Notes: generated by a model from the sequence alone, not told the origin. Counted from the first letter of the stretch, positions 16,902 through 26,080 are shown. The stretch: DNA of 64,000 nt from Seinonella peptonophila (GCF_900129355.1 NZ_FQVL01000004.1:124001-188000); one strand, 5' to 3'. Translations and numbers: made by a program.

Positions 16902-18017
16902 ATGAACAGCAAACAATTAAGTATTGCTGCAGGAGCAGCGATCGTCTTTGTGATGAGTTGGTACGCCTCATCGCTTGCCCTCGTCCTTCAAAAAAGAGGA
17001 TTTAGTGAAGACGAGATCGGGATTATCATCGGTGTCACTCCAATCTGTCTCATGGTTGGAGCGCTGGCTGCGGGGGTTCTCCTCCACAAATTCGGAACAA
17101 AAACAGTCGGATTGACACTCCTGCCATTCTATCTGGGAGTTAATCTCGGATATCTGTGGGCAACCAGCTATGAGTGGCTGATCGTGGTCCGTCTGGGACA
17201 TGGTCTAGTCAACGATGCACTGATGGTGGTCATTAGCACCTATCTCCGCGAAACCACACCTGAAGGCAAACAGAAACGCTTAATGGGTTGGTTTTCCACA
17301 GTTACCTACGGCTCCGCATCAACTGCTGCAATGATCGGTACAGCACTGGTTACTTCTTCTCAGAAGTGGATGTGGGGAAGTGCTGGGACTGGCTTGATTG
17401 CCACCCTCTGTCTGGCACTTTTCTTCTTTTCTCATTCATCGGTTCGGCGAGCTAAGGAGGCCAAAGAAGGGGGTCAGAGTAACATCCTGCACTTGGTCAT
17501 TTCTACAGTTGTGATTTCTGTAGTCGCCTGCTGCCAGATGGCAGTGTTCACTTATCTTCCACAGCTCCCGATAAACAATGGGGAAAAGATCGGTGGACTT
17601 TCAGTGTCCATCCAGTACTTTGCCTGTGGAGTAAGTGGTTTCCTTCTGGTACGTGTATCGGATCGACTCGGCGATCTTCGAACAGTCGGTTACGGCTTGT
17701 TCTTGATCATGATAGGCAATGTCCTGATTCCTACCCGTCAGACGCCTCTGATTCTGATTGCTGGTCTCGTTTTCGGGATAGCAATTGGTATAGCGATCAT
17801 CTGCCTGAAACAAGTTGCCTTTCGCGCTTCCGGTCAGCGACCGATCGGCGTATCCATTCCTGTTGTCATGATTGGATTAGGGCAGGGCTTTGGAGCTATC
17901 GGGTTCTCCCGTCTGAATAGCCAGTGGGGTTTCGACGCCATCTGGTACATCACTCTTCCCATCCTGATGATCAGTATCATCTCCTTGTTTGTGCTGCATG
18001 CTCGAGCACATAACTGA
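16902..18017 (+). CDS. MFS transporter, GC-rich, probable drug or metabolite exporter
   Basis: 371 residues with about twelve membrane helices in two halves around a charged loop near residue 185-200. The loop between helices 2 and 3 carries the reduced motif LLHKFGTK, and helix 4 is preceded by VRLGHGLVNDA, fitting the DHA1-like MFS group. The coding sequence is clearly richer in G+C than folD or its other neighbours and uses different codons. It has its own structured leader and a strong 3' hairpin. It converges on the PadR-glycosyltransferase operon. Export of an antibiotic is a guess from context. Similar isolated GC-rich MFS-type genes lie at 58033 and 63150. Confidence 0.82.
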   Translation: MNSKQLSIAAGAAIVFVMSWYASSLALVLQKRGFSEDEIGIIIGVTPICLMVGALAAGVLLHKFGTKTVGLTLLPFYLGVNLGYLWATSYEWLIVVRLGHGLVNDALMVVISTYLRETTPEGKQKRLMGWFSTVTYGSASTAAMIGTALVTSSQKWMWGSAGTGLIATLCLALFFFSHSSVRRAKEAKEGGQSNILHLVISTVVISVVACCQMAVFTYLPQLPINNGEKIGGLSVSIQYFACGVSGFLLVRVSDRLGDLRTVGYGLFLIMIGNVLIPTRQTPLILIAGLVFGIAIGIAIICLKQVAFRASGQRPIGVSIPVVMIGLGQGFGAIGFSRLNSQWGFDAIWYITLPILMISIISLFVLHARAHN

Positions 18018-18058
18018 GGAGTCAATTCGAAATGCTACACATCTCGCTCAGAAGCTAA

Positions 18059-18108
18059 TACCATCCCCTAACTCGTGTTGCAACATTGAGCACGTAATGG
18101 GGATGGTA
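18059..18108. terminator. Long hairpin between MFS and glycosyltransferase genes
   Basis: TACCATCCCC (18059-18068) and GGGGATGGTA (18099-18108) are perfect 10-bp arms around a 30-base loop that can fold further. No T-run follows, so it may act as a transcript end or processing point instead of a classical terminator. Confidence 0.55.
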
Positions 18109-18165
18109 AGCCTACATATATACAGGTGGATATCATGATTTATAATATTTTGAATATATGATGTG

Positions 18166-19368
18166 TTAATGATTTAACCCTATCCTTCGTTTATACGCGA
18201 ATATTTCATCAACAGCTCGTTGATAGCCTCCTGCCGCACGAAATGAATCGCCAATTTTCTTGCATACCTCATGAATAGCAGAATCTTCGAGTATGCGCTC
18301 TGCCTCCTCTCTAAAAATATCAGGAGTTAACCCATCTTGTTTTAACTGAACCCCTGCACCAAGGTGTGCCACTCTTTGTGCAATGATGGGTTGATCAGCA
18401 CTTTGAGGAAATACAATTAATGGTACTCCATAATACAACCCTTCAGAAGTGCTGTTCATTCCACCATGTGTGATGAATAAATTAGCATGTTGCAAGACTT
18501 CGAGCTGTGGTACATAATGACGCACAATAAAATTCTCAGGAATATCCCCTAATTCCCCAATTTGCGTTTGACTGCCAACAGACAGAATAACCGTATGTTT
18601 CGTGTTGGCAAAAGTAGCAAAACAAAGCCGATAGAAATCCATTGCCTGGTTAATCACCGTGCCAAGAGAAATATAAATCAGACTATCTGTTTTCAAATTA
18701 GAAAATTCATTTTGATTAGATGACCGTGGTGTAATAGACGGTCCAATAAACTTGTATGATTCATCAAAACTGTCTCCTTCTGGTTGGAAGTCCCTAGTCG
18801 TATAGACAAGAGTTAACGGAGCTGGATTACAGAATACTTCGTATGGTGAGTCGATTTTCACATGATATTTCCTTTGCACAGAATGAACCAACTGCTGAAA
18901 GTTTTGATTTAAACGATCATTGAGTGCTGCGGGGGCATGGTGTGCAAATTCATCCAACATCTTGTTAAAGATGGTTTGCTTGAGTACAAAGCTTGTACAT
19001 GAATTGATTGTAGGCAAGTTAAGTATTTGCGCAAGCAAACGACCACATCCGAACATAGAGTCGTGGATCATGTAATCAAATCTTTCATCCTTTGTCTGCT
19101 CCAAAACACTGGGGATCACGATATCGGCTGTACGTAGAAGACCATTCACTCTGGAGAGAAGACCAGATCTTCCGCCTTCTAGAAACGCTTTTAAAAATTT
19201 ATTGCCATCAAATGTACGTACAGAAGCGCCCATCGCTTCCATACGGTCATCGTTAGCCGAAGTAAAATAAACAACCTCTTCTCCGCGGCGAACAAGCTCT
19301 TGAACAATACCAAGAGTGGGGTTAGTATGACCTTCAGCGCCTGTATTGACAAATAAAACTCGTGACAT
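18166..19368 (-). CDS. Family 1 glycosyltransferase, macrolide-inactivating type
   Basis: A cytosolic UDP-sugar-dependent glycosyltransferase of the MGT/YjiC type (GT-B fold). N-terminal acceptor half with LFVNTGAEGHTNPTL; C-terminal donor half with ISLGTVINQ, VPQLEVLQHANLFITHGG and SEGLYYGVPLIVFPQSADQ, whose H-G-G and D-Q residues bind the nucleotide sugar. Such enzymes glycosylate macrolides, flavonoids or other hydrophobic aglycones. The upstream PadR gene in the same direction suggests induction by a xenobiotic. AAAGGTG precedes ATG 19368. 401 residues is the usual length. Confidence 0.87.
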   Translation of the reverse strand: MSRVLFVNTGAEGHTNPTLGIVQELVRRGEEVVYFTSANDDRMEAMGASVRTFDGNKFLKAFLEGGRSGLLSRVNGLLRTADIVIPSVLEQTKDERFDYMIHDSMFGCGRLLAQILNLPTINSCTSFVLKQTIFNKMLDEFAHHAPAALNDRLNQNFQQLVHSVQRKYHVKIDSPYEVFCNPAPLTLVYTTRDFQPEGDSFDESYKFIGPSITPRSSNQNEFSNLKTDSLIYISLGTVINQAMDFYRLCFATFANTKHTVILSVGSQTQIGELGDIPENFIVRHYVPQLEVLQHANLFITHGGMNSTSEGLYYGVPLIVFPQSADQPIIAQRVAHLGAGVQLKQDGLTPDIFREEAERILEDSAIHEVCKKIGDSFRAAGGYQRAVDEIFAYKRRIGLNH

Positions 19369-19459
19369 AGTTATCACCTTTCATAAGTAATTGTACATAA
19401 CTGGAAATGGCTTCTCATAGCGCTATTGATAGTCGCAATCTGTAATTTGTTGAGTAGTC

Positions 19460-20041
19460 TCAATGATTATCAACTGATAACGCTTTCTTTACTTCTTGAA
19501 TCTTTTCCTCGATCCATCGTTCATTAACTTCAACCTGTTTAGAGCGAAGATCAAGAACGTTTAAAATATGTGGCTTTTCCACATCTGGTATTTGATTGAA
19601 ATGAACAATTTGGGCTCTATTATCTTCAATATGCCGACGGATAAAACATAAATGATCTTTATATTGATGCAAAATAATGAGTTTGACGTCATCTTTTACA
19701 TTGCAAAAATTTGAAAGCTTAATTTGAAAATGCAAATCATAGTCTGCTGTATACGCTATCGGCTCTTCCATCAACAAATAAAATTGATGTTTGCCAGTTT
19801 GAGTAATTCGATATGGTTTTCTCTTTTTTCCCCTACCTTTGTGCGTTTGCTCATCCAGAACTTGCTCAATTAGCCCCTCATCTTCTAATCTGCGGATCAA
19901 TGGGTATAAAACACCCCAACTAATTTTACGTAATGGACCGACCACCTGATTAAGAATCGTGTGTAACAAATAGCCGTGTAAATTACCACCCATTAATTCA
20001 CCAAGGATATATAACTCGTAAATTGCGTTTCCTCCTCCCAT
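19460..20041 (-). CDS. PadR-family transcriptional regulator
   Basis: A winged-helix repressor: residues 7-80 carry the PadR domain (YELYILGELMGGNLHGYLL, then SWGVLYPLIRRLEDEGLI), followed by a C-terminal helical dimer domain to 193. It probably represses the downstream glycosyltransferase gene, 91 bp away. The start is odd. The in-frame ATG at 20041 is followed at once by GGGAGGAGG, which looks like the ribosome binding site and lies inside the frame. Family members begin close to the (N)IYELFILGEL block, so the true start may be the ATT codon at 20023. Confidence 0.87.
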   Translation of the reverse strand: MGGGNAIYELYILGELMGGNLHGYLLHTILNQVVGPLRKISWGVLYPLIRRLEDEGLIEQVLDEQTHKGRGKKRKPYRITQTGKHQFYLLMEEPIAYTADYDLHFQIKLSNFCNVKDDVKLIILHQYKDHLCFIRRHIEDNRAQIVHFNQIPDVEKPHILNVLDLRSKQVEVNERWIEEKIQEVKKALSVDNH

Positions 20042-20065
20042 TCAGTAGGGTTTATAACATTTATT

Positions 20066-20080
20066 ATATCTTTAAGATAT
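20066..20080. promoter_or_regulatory. Palindrome upstream of padR, possible operator
   Basis: ATATCTTTAAGATAT is a perfect 15-bp palindrome 25 bases upstream of the PadR start, in a very AT-rich promoter region. Autoregulation by PadR is common. The rest of 20081-20390 contains no gene I can support. Confidence 0.4.
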
Positions 20081-20390
20081 ATTTTATTCAATATATTTAA
20101 TAGATATATATTGTAAGGTCTTATGATCTTTAGAAATATGTATTCACACGGAATCTTCCAGTCCTTTCTTTTTCAAATCCAACGACAACGGACGACATAA
20201 ATCCTAAGTACATCTGACTTTGCTTTTTGGGCTGAGTAGGTGACTGGGATATTGATCCTAAGGGAAACAAGGTATGAAAGTCCAATACATCATCACCATT
20301 AAATTATTGAGAATATTCGGTTATTAATTTCAACTCGCATCTACTTTAATGAACTATACGCTCCCAGTGATTAAGTTTTATTTGAAAAAG

Positions 20391-20420
20391 AAGCATCTTC
20401 CGTCTAAGGAAAGATGCTTT
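20391..20420 (-). terminator. Terminator of the HTH-TPR and peptide unit
   Basis: AAGCATCTTCC and GGAAAGATGCTT pair, and on the minus strand the stem is followed by CTTCTTTTTC. It lies 8 bp beyond the stop of the 18-codon peptide gene. Confidence 0.85.
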
Positions 20421-20427
20421 TCATTGT

Positions 20428-20484
20428 TTAAGTACCTGTTGTCTCAGTTGGTGTATCCGTTGGTGGTTTGGTTACATGCACCAT
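20428..20484 (-). CDS. 18-residue peptide coupled to the HTH-TPR regulator
   Basis: The frame MVHVTKPPTDTPTETTGT starts with an ATG whose A is shared with the TGA stop of the upstream regulator. A perfect GGAGGTGA lies in the regulator's last codons at the right distance, and a terminator follows 8 bp after the stop. Overlap, binding site and terminator together make translation very likely. The peptide is Thr/Pro-rich with no export signal. By analogy with the RRNPP regulators (PlcR, Rgg, AimR), whose TPR domains bind peptides encoded next to them, it could be the ligand or its precursor. The missing signal sequence is unusual. Confidence 0.65.
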   Translation of the reverse strand: MVHVTKPPTDTPTETTGT

Positions 20485-21803
20485 CAACCATCACCTCCAT
20501 CTAAGAGTCGAACTCTTACTGATTGAAGTTGCTGTGAATAATCGAGATAATGTTCATCATTGCCGAGGTGTTTGAAGCATTCGCTCAATTTTGCTAAGGC
20601 TTCTTCTTCTTTTTCTAGATACTTGTATTTTTGAGCTAATTCCAAACCTTGTTGGTATTGATGGCTCGCTTCTCTAAATAGCAAGCGCTTTCGATAAAAA
20701 TCTCCATAGGCTATAAATGCACCTATGAATTGTAACATATCCCTTATCTTATCACCATATTGTATTGATTTCTCTAAGTATTCCTTTGCTAAATCTATAT
20801 CTCCTTGTCTTTGTGCAATAATACCAAGTTGTTTATACACGGAGATAATCGGGCGCTTTTTTGTAATTTTTTCTTTTAAATCAAGAGCCGTGCGATAACA
20901 GATTTTGGACTCATCTAGCTTATTCATATCAAAGTTGATATTGCCAAATGTGTTCCAAAGCGCAAAAGAGCGGTCATACATGTGATTGATCCGTGCAAGT
21001 TCTATTCCTTCTTTGACAAGTGCAATCGCTTTACTATACATCTGGTTCTTATTCAGGATACGTGATTCGAGATCAAATAAACTTAAAGCGCCATCCATTG
21101 TTTTGGCCCCATGCTGCGCTTCCTTAATCTTTTGAATCGTTTGTAGCGATCGCTCGAGTAATCCCATCTCTTCAAGATAGATCGCTTTATTTGTCATGAG
21201 AGAGTAGAGAACATACTCGCGCTTCTGATCTGTTTCAAATTCTCGAATTCCTTCTTGTGTATAATTCAGTGCCTCTTCTAAATTATTTTCGACATTTGCA
21301 ATTCTACCTAATTTATTCAGGCAAATGGACTTTAAGTTTTTATGATTAAAGGATGATTCTTGGTTGATATACATGATTGTTTTTAAAAAAAAGGTTTTCG
21401 CTTTTTTTAATAGTTTCTTATGGAAATAACATTTTCCTTTTAAGTAGTTAAGAATTGGTTTATAACGGTCATCATCATTAACTTGTAGTTCTTTTAATTT
21501 TTTTAATCCGATATCAGGCCCTAAAAGGTCAATATAGTTTTCCACAGAAAGTAACTTTAGCTCAATGCGTTCATGCCGCTCTTGTTCTTCGGATAAGATT
21601 TGAGGAAGTGCTTCTAAATTGGTACCTAGGCGTTCGGCATAGAGTTTAACTTTCTCTTCACTAACATGGGGGTGTCCATTTTCAATTTTGGAAATAGTAG
21701 CTTGCGATAGTCGATCATCTTCAAAGAATTTCATCGCTCGCCCTTGCTCATTACGGAGCTTGCGTAGGATTTCCCCATACTGATATGAATAGAACTCAGC
21801 CAA
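20484..21803 (-). CDS. XRE-type HTH regulator with TPR domain (RRNPP-like)
   Basis: 439 residues. An HTH_3/XRE DNA-binding domain at about 7-65 (SQATISKIENG, then KLYAERLG) is followed by roughly nine helical TPR repeats to the C-terminus. This is the architecture of peptide-sensing RRNPP regulators such as PlcR, NprR and AimR, though no residue proves peptide binding. The start is TTG 21803, with only AAGGATG further upstream, so initiation may be weak. It is followed without a gap by the 18-codon peptide gene. It is divergent from asnB, 217 bp away. Confidence 0.85.
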   Translation of the reverse strand: MAEFYSYQYGEILRKLRNEQGRAMKFFEDDRLSQATISKIENGHPHVSEEKVKLYAERLGTNLEALPQILSEEQERHERIELKLLSVENYIDLLGPDIGLKKLKELQVNDDDRYKPILNYLKGKCYFHKKLLKKAKTFFLKTIMYINQESSFNHKNLKSICLNKLGRIANVENNLEEALNYTQEGIREFETDQKREYVLYSLMTNKAIYLEEMGLLERSLQTIQKIKEAQHGAKTMDGALSLFDLESRILNKNQMYSKAIALVKEGIELARINHMYDRSFALWNTFGNINFDMNKLDESKICYRTALDLKEKITKKRPIISVYKQLGIIAQRQGDIDLAKEYLEKSIQYGDKIRDMLQFIGAFIAYGDFYRKRLLFREASHQYQQGLELAQKYKYLEKEEEALAKLSECFKHLGNDEHYLDYSQQLQSVRVRLLDGGDG

Positions 21804-22020
21804 TGGTCCACATCCTTACCTAAGGGATATACGTTTAGAATACACTATTTCTATTAAAATGGAATGGTAAATATATTCTAAAATGTGTAGATTTTAATAT
21901 CAAAAATCACATTTCCATTCTGAAGAAAAAATAAAAAGGGATAATTTGAAGTCACGCTTTACGCTTTGCCTACATAAAATAGGGTAACGCCCAGTTGCTG
22001 GCAAGGGAGTGTGGTGAAAG

Positions 22021-23871
22021 ATGTGTGGAATTACGGGTTGGGTTGATTTTACTCGTAATATCAGTCAGGAGAAAGATAAATTATCACGAATGAATCAAAC
22101 ACAAAAGATGCGTGGGCCTGATGCAGAAGGAGTTTGGGTATCGAAGCATGCTTTGTTAGGGCATCGACGCTTAATTGTGATTGACCCTGAGGGCGGACTG
22201 CAACCCATGATTAAGCAAGTTGGTGGAAGACGTTACATTATCACCTATAATGGTGAGTTATACAACATGGATGAAATACGAAAAAAATTAATCAATTGTG
22301 GTTATACTTTCCAAACAACATGTGATACAGAACTTGTGCTAGCTGCTTATGCAGAATGGAAAGAAGAATGTCCGACTTATCTAAACGGCATTTTTGCATT
22401 TGCAATCTGGGATGAATGTAGAGAACAATTATTTTTTGCCCGAGATCGATTAGGTGTAAAGCCATTTTTTTATATACAACAAGGAAGTAGCTTCCTATTT
22501 GGGTCAGAGCTGAAGTCAATACTGGCTCATCCTCAAGTGGAGCCAGTTTTAGATCGAACAGGAGTAGCAGAAGTACTTTTGATGGGACCTGCACGTACAC
22601 CAGGTCAAGGTATATTTGCAGGAATTCAGGAATGTAAGCCTGGGTATTGGGGGTGTTTAAGTCGAGCTGGTTTGCACATGGAGCCATATTGGGAGCTAAA
22701 AAGTCAACCTCATACAGATGATTGGGAAACAACAGTTGAAACTGTTCGAGAACTTTTCTTTGATACGGTTCGCCGTCAATTGGTTTCAGATGTGCCCATT
22801 GGTACAATGCTGTCAGGTGGGCTTGATTCAAGTGCCATTTCAGCTTGCGCTGCACAGGTATTTTCTGAAGAAGGTAGAGGGGAACTCGATACATTTTCGA
22901 TTGAATATGCAGATAATGAGCATTATTTCCAGGAGAATGAATTTCAGCCCAATCGGGATGCACCTTGGGTACAGAAAATGGTTCAAGCGATTCAATCGAA
23001 TCATCATGAAATTGTTTTAAGCAATGCTGAACTGATTGATACATTAAATCAAGCATTATCTTCGCGGGATCACCCTGGAATGACAGATATTGATGCATCA
23101 TTATTGCTTTTTTGTCGTGAGATCAAAAAAGTTTCTACGGTTGTTCTGTCAGGGGAATGTGCGGATGAGGTATTTGGTGGGTATCCCTGGTTTCATCGCG
23201 AAGAGTTGATCCATGCTGATACATTTCCATGGTCAAGGCATCAAGCGGATCGAAAAGCTTTTATTTCCCCGGAAATCAAAGTAATGATTGAACCAGATTC
23301 TTATGTAGATGCAAGGTATCAAGAAGCATTGAGCGAGGTTCCTCGTTTGACTGGTGAAGAGAGTGCGCTAGATGAACGGATGCGAGAACTGTTCTATCTG
23401 AATTTAACACGTTGGATGCCTACACTATTAGATCGTAAGGATCGGATGAGTATGGCAGTCGGCTTAGAGGTTCGCGTACCTTTTTGTGATCATCGATTGG
23501 TTGAATATGTATGGAATGTGCCATGGTCGATGAAAGCCTATCAACAGCGAGAAAAGGGGCTACTACGCTATGCGTTGCGTGATTTGCTTCCAAAAGAGAT
23601 TGTGGAACGGAAGAAAAGCCCCTATCCCAAAACACATCATCCTGGATACGTCCAAGAGATGAAAAGTCGAATCACTTACCTACTTCAGCAAAAGGAAGCT
23701 CCGCTATTCCAACTGATTGATCGACGACAAGTGGAATCCTTTATGAAACAAGATGTAAGTAAGGTACATCTTCCTTGGTTTGGACAGTTGATGAACGTAC
23801 CTCAACTGTTTGCGTACTTTCTACAGCTTAATCAATGGCTTGAAACGTATCAGGTACAGATTCGCTTGTAG
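22021..23871 (+). CDS. asnB: Asparagine synthetase (glutamine-hydrolysing)
   Basis: It makes asparagine from aspartate, ATP and glutamine. The class II glutaminase domain starts with the nucleophile Cys2 (MCGITGW) and includes RGPDAEG, GHRRL, YNGELYN and GIFAFAIWD. The synthetase domain has the PP-loop SGGLDSS at 265-271 and SGECADEVFGGYPWF. 616 residues is standard for AsnB. A GGTGAAAG binding site precedes the ATG. Its 3' end overlaps the convergent holB gene by 44 bp. Confidence 0.96.
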   Translation: MCGITGWVDFTRNISQEKDKLSRMNQTQKMRGPDAEGVWVSKHALLGHRRLIVIDPEGGLQPMIKQVGGRRYIITYNGELYNMDEIRKKLINCGYTFQTTCDTELVLAAYAEWKEECPTYLNGIFAFAIWDECREQLFFARDRLGVKPFFYIQQGSSFLFGSELKSILAHPQVEPVLDRTGVAEVLLMGPARTPGQGIFAGIQECKPGYWGCLSRAGLHMEPYWELKSQPHTDDWETTVETVRELFFDTVRRQLVSDVPIGTMLSGGLDSSAISACAAQVFSEEGRGELDTFSIEYADNEHYFQENEFQPNRDAPWVQKMVQAIQSNHHEIVLSNAELIDTLNQALSSRDHPGMTDIDASLLLFCREIKKVSTVVLSGECADEVFGGYPWFHREELIHADTFPWSRHQADRKAFISPEIKVMIEPDSYVDARYQEALSEVPRLTGEESALDERMRELFYLNLTRWMPTLLDRKDRMSMAVGLEVRVPFCDHRLVEYVWNVPWSMKAYQQREKGLLRYALRDLLPKEIVERKKSPYPKTHHPGYVQEMKSRITYLLQQKEAPLFQLIDRRQVESFMKQDVSKVHLPWFGQLMNVPQLFAYFLQLNQWLETYQVQIRL

Positions 23872-24847
23872 GTGTGCTTAATTCAAGAACGAGACGTTCC
23901 ATAATGTTTTTTGGCTGTAAGAAGGTATTTTCTAATTGCATACGAGCGTTCATAATTTGTTGAAATCCTTGTATCAAGGGTTTAGGTTCATTTGTGAACG
24001 CTTGTTTTTTTATGTCCTCAAACCAAGAAGGGAACAAGAAAGTTTGTCCGCTTTCCATAAAGAGTAGCAATTCCCGATCCCATAATAAAAGAATATCAAG
24101 CAATAATGGTAGATGATTTTGCTCTAGTTCCTGCTTGAACCATTCGGATTCCAATTGCAGCAGTGCTTGGCTCTGACTTTTCAGTATTGCTTCGTTCCAT
24201 TTGATGATCTGAGTAATGCGTCTTTGCCATTCATTGGGATCAATACTTTTCTCCTCTGATGGTAGAGTCAGATGAAGATGAGCAAATAGCTTGGCGAGTT
24301 CAGTAGAAAGTCCATATTGTTGCCATTGTTGGCTACGGATATGGGGAGATAGTGATGGGAAACGGATTTGCTGACATCGAGAACGAATGGTTGGTAGCAG
24401 TGACTGGACTTGATCAGTCAAGAGGATAGCTACCATTGGAGTAGCTGGCTCTTCTAAGAATTTCAGCAAGCTGTTTGCTGCTTCTGCTCGCATTTTCTCA
24501 GCATGATGAATCATGACAACTTTGGGCTTGGATGAAGAGGATTTGTAGCGAAATGATTGCTGTAACTGTCGTAGTTGATCAATTTTGATCAATGAACCTT
24601 CAGGCTGAAGTGTGACAACATCGAGGTGGTTTCCATGTTCAATCTGACGACAGCTACGACAACTCCCGCAAGCATCATCTCTTTTTTCTTCGCAATGGAT
24701 CGCCTTGACAAGCTCTTTTGCAAACAATTCCTTTGCTGTGTCATGAGAACCATAGAAACAATATGCATGCGCAATGCGTTTATTTCGCAGGGCTTTTTGA
24801 AAAAAAGAAATCACTTGTTCTATACCAGTAAATCTTGTGAATGACAA
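23828..24847 (-). CDS. holB: DNA polymerase III subunit delta'
   Basis: A clamp-loader subunit. It carries a RecG-like AAA+ fold with HAYCFYGSHDTAKE at the P-loop position: the GKT of active ATPases is replaced, as is common in delta'. It also has the zinc cluster C-x7-C-x2-C-x2-C (CEEKRDDACGSCRSC), and SLLKFLEEP, and the sensor region PTIRSRCQQIRF. GAGGTGG precedes TTG 24847, giving an N-terminus of M-S-F-x-x-F/I-x-G as in relatives, so this start is preferred over GTG 24856. In Bacillus holB lies in a tmk-yaaQ context; here it is isolated. Confidence 0.92.
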   Translation of the reverse strand: MSFTRFTGIEQVISFFQKALRNKRIAHAYCFYGSHDTAKELFAKELVKAIHCEEKRDDACGSCRSCRQIEHGNHLDVVTLQPEGSLIKIDQLRQLQQSFRYKSSSSKPKVVMIHHAEKMRAEAANSLLKFLEEPATPMVAILLTDQVQSLLPTIRSRCQQIRFPSLSPHIRSQQWQQYGLSTELAKLFAHLHLTLPSEEKSIDPNEWQRRITQIIKWNEAILKSQSQALLQLESEWFKQELEQNHLPLLLDILLLWDRELLLFMESGQTFLFPSWFEDIKKQAFTNEPKPLIQGFQQIMNARMQLENTFLQPKNIMERLVLELSTPTSESVPDTFQAID

Positions 24848-24940
24848 TTTGTCCACCTCGCGTTTCTGATCCCATTGTACCAGAACGGGGTCAGATGAAA
24901 ACAGATCAGTGGATCGAAGAAAAGCGCATATTTGATTGTA

Positions 24941-24964
24941 TCCTCATCTCCATGTAGATGAGGA
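24941..24964 (-). terminator. Hairpin after the 213-residue membrane protein gene
   Basis: TCCTCATCT pairs with AGATGAGGA directly after the minus-strand stop at 24966. The T-run is weak. Confidence 0.6.
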
Positions 24965-24965
24965 T

Positions 24966-25607
24966 TTAGCGAAGATTATGTAATTCTTTTTCAATACTTT
25001 GCAGTCCTGACTCCTTTTCGAATTGTCGATGAAAGGGTAGTACATATTTTTGATGAAAAGAATTTTCTAGGTCAATGGGGGTAAGGAGCTTGATTTTATC
25101 TAGTGCGAGGTCATCTGTTAAACGGTGGAATGAGCGCTGATTTTTTACCAAATTCCCAGCTCCACTGATTAATTCAAAAGTAAGTTTGTAAATCGGACTG
25201 GAAAGAGAGTAGCGGTGCAGCTTTAAATATTTACTTACCTCAGCTTCTAGGGTAAGAATTTTTTCCTGTCGCTCATTTGTTGGAAAATAGATGAAATCCT
25301 GTACTTGACGATACATATCGCTCACATAATCCATCAATTTAAAGTAGACTTCTAATCTTCTACGGAAAATTTCATCACGAATCGTGATCTTATTCGTTCG
25401 CTGTGTGCTATAGATTGTCGCATAGATCATCCCGATAAAAGTAAGCGCAGAGATAATGCCAGTAATGATTGCGGCATTTACCTCGCTCGAAAACAAAGGG
25501 TTGTTTGAAACCCAATTTTGAATCCACCAGCGAATGAAAAAAAATAAAAATGCAAAAAAAAGAAGCGTAAATAAACCGATGAAGATTCGTTTGATCCAAA
25601 TCGGCAT
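24966..25607 (-). CDS. Uncharacterised two-helix membrane protein
   Basis: 213 residues: membrane helices at about 7-28 and 42-64, then a cytosolic helical domain rich in Arg, Lys and Glu. No family is recognised. The shape (two N-terminal helices, long coiled cytosolic tail) resembles small membrane scaffolds, but this is no more than a likeness. GAGGTGAG precedes the ATG by about 10 bases. It stands between holB and a zinc-ribbon gene, all on the minus strand. Confidence 0.7.
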   Translation of the reverse strand: MPIWIKRIFIGLFTLLFFAFLFFFIRWWIQNWVSNNPLFSSEVNAAIITGIISALTFIGMIYATIYSTQRTNKITIRDEIFRRRLEVYFKLMDYVSDMYRQVQDFIYFPTNERQEKILTLEAEVSKYLKLHRYSLSSPIYKLTFELISGAGNLVKNQRSFHRLTDDLALDKIKLLTPIDLENSFHQKYVLPFHRQFEKESGLQSIEKELHNLR

Positions 25608-25652
25608 CTTGTTCGCTCACCTCACTGTTGTATCATATGGATCATGTAATGC

Positions 25653-25817
25653 TTAATTTGGAATCCAGCGATGATCACAATTGTGACAGATGAAGCGATC
25701 ATCATCTTCCTTGATCACATCAGAACCGCAGCGCGGACATTTTTTTGGCTTTTTATGACCATCGCCTCCCCAAAAAAAACGTGCGTAAATATAAACCGAT
25801 GGTTCAAATATTTTCAT
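25653..25817 (-). CDS. Small zinc-ribbon protein, 54 residues
   Basis: ATG 25817 follows GGAGGT at nine bases. The protein begins MKIFEPSVYIYARFFWGG and contains CPRCG and CHNCDHRW, a C-x2-C...C-x2-C zinc ribbon. It ends in a short PN tail. Such small ribbons are found in translation- or transcription-linked proteins, but the function here is unknown. It is probably cotranscribed with the membrane protein gene 46 bp downstream on the same strand. Confidence 0.75.
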   Translation of the reverse strand: MKIFEPSVYIYARFFWGGDGHKKPKKCPRCGSDVIKEDDDRFICHNCDHRWIPN

Positions 25818-26003
25818 CGATCCATCTACCTCCAGATAAATAGTCAGTATGACAAATATATCTTTATCAAGCCATTAATCATTCAAAATTCCGTGACATT
25901 TATTTACCCTGAGTAGATATAGATGAAACAAATTCAAGTAGATGATTAAGTAACGCCCATTGAAATCAATAATCCTTCTGGTCTATAATATAATTTACAA
26001 TAT

Positions 26004-26080
26004 GCACTCGTAGCTCAGCAGGATAGAGCGACGGTTTCCTAAACCGCAGGTCGGGGGTTCGAATCCCTCCGGGTGCACCA
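26004..26080 (+). tRNA. tRNA-Arg (anticodon CCT)
   Basis: Acceptor arms GCACTCG and CGGGTGC close the cloverleaf and CCA is encoded. The anticodon loop TTCCTAA gives CCT. The T-loop GGTTCGAATCC is intact. The top pair of the anticodon stem is A-C, a small flaw. Downstream (26100-26190) lies sequence shared with that after tRNA-Ser, ending in a TTGCAAACGAAATGCAACC stretch. Confidence 0.95.

Noticed and set aside
22292-23101. 269-codon frame antisense to asnB
   Set aside because: Low-complexity composition, no binding site, lies wholly inside a conserved enzyme gene.
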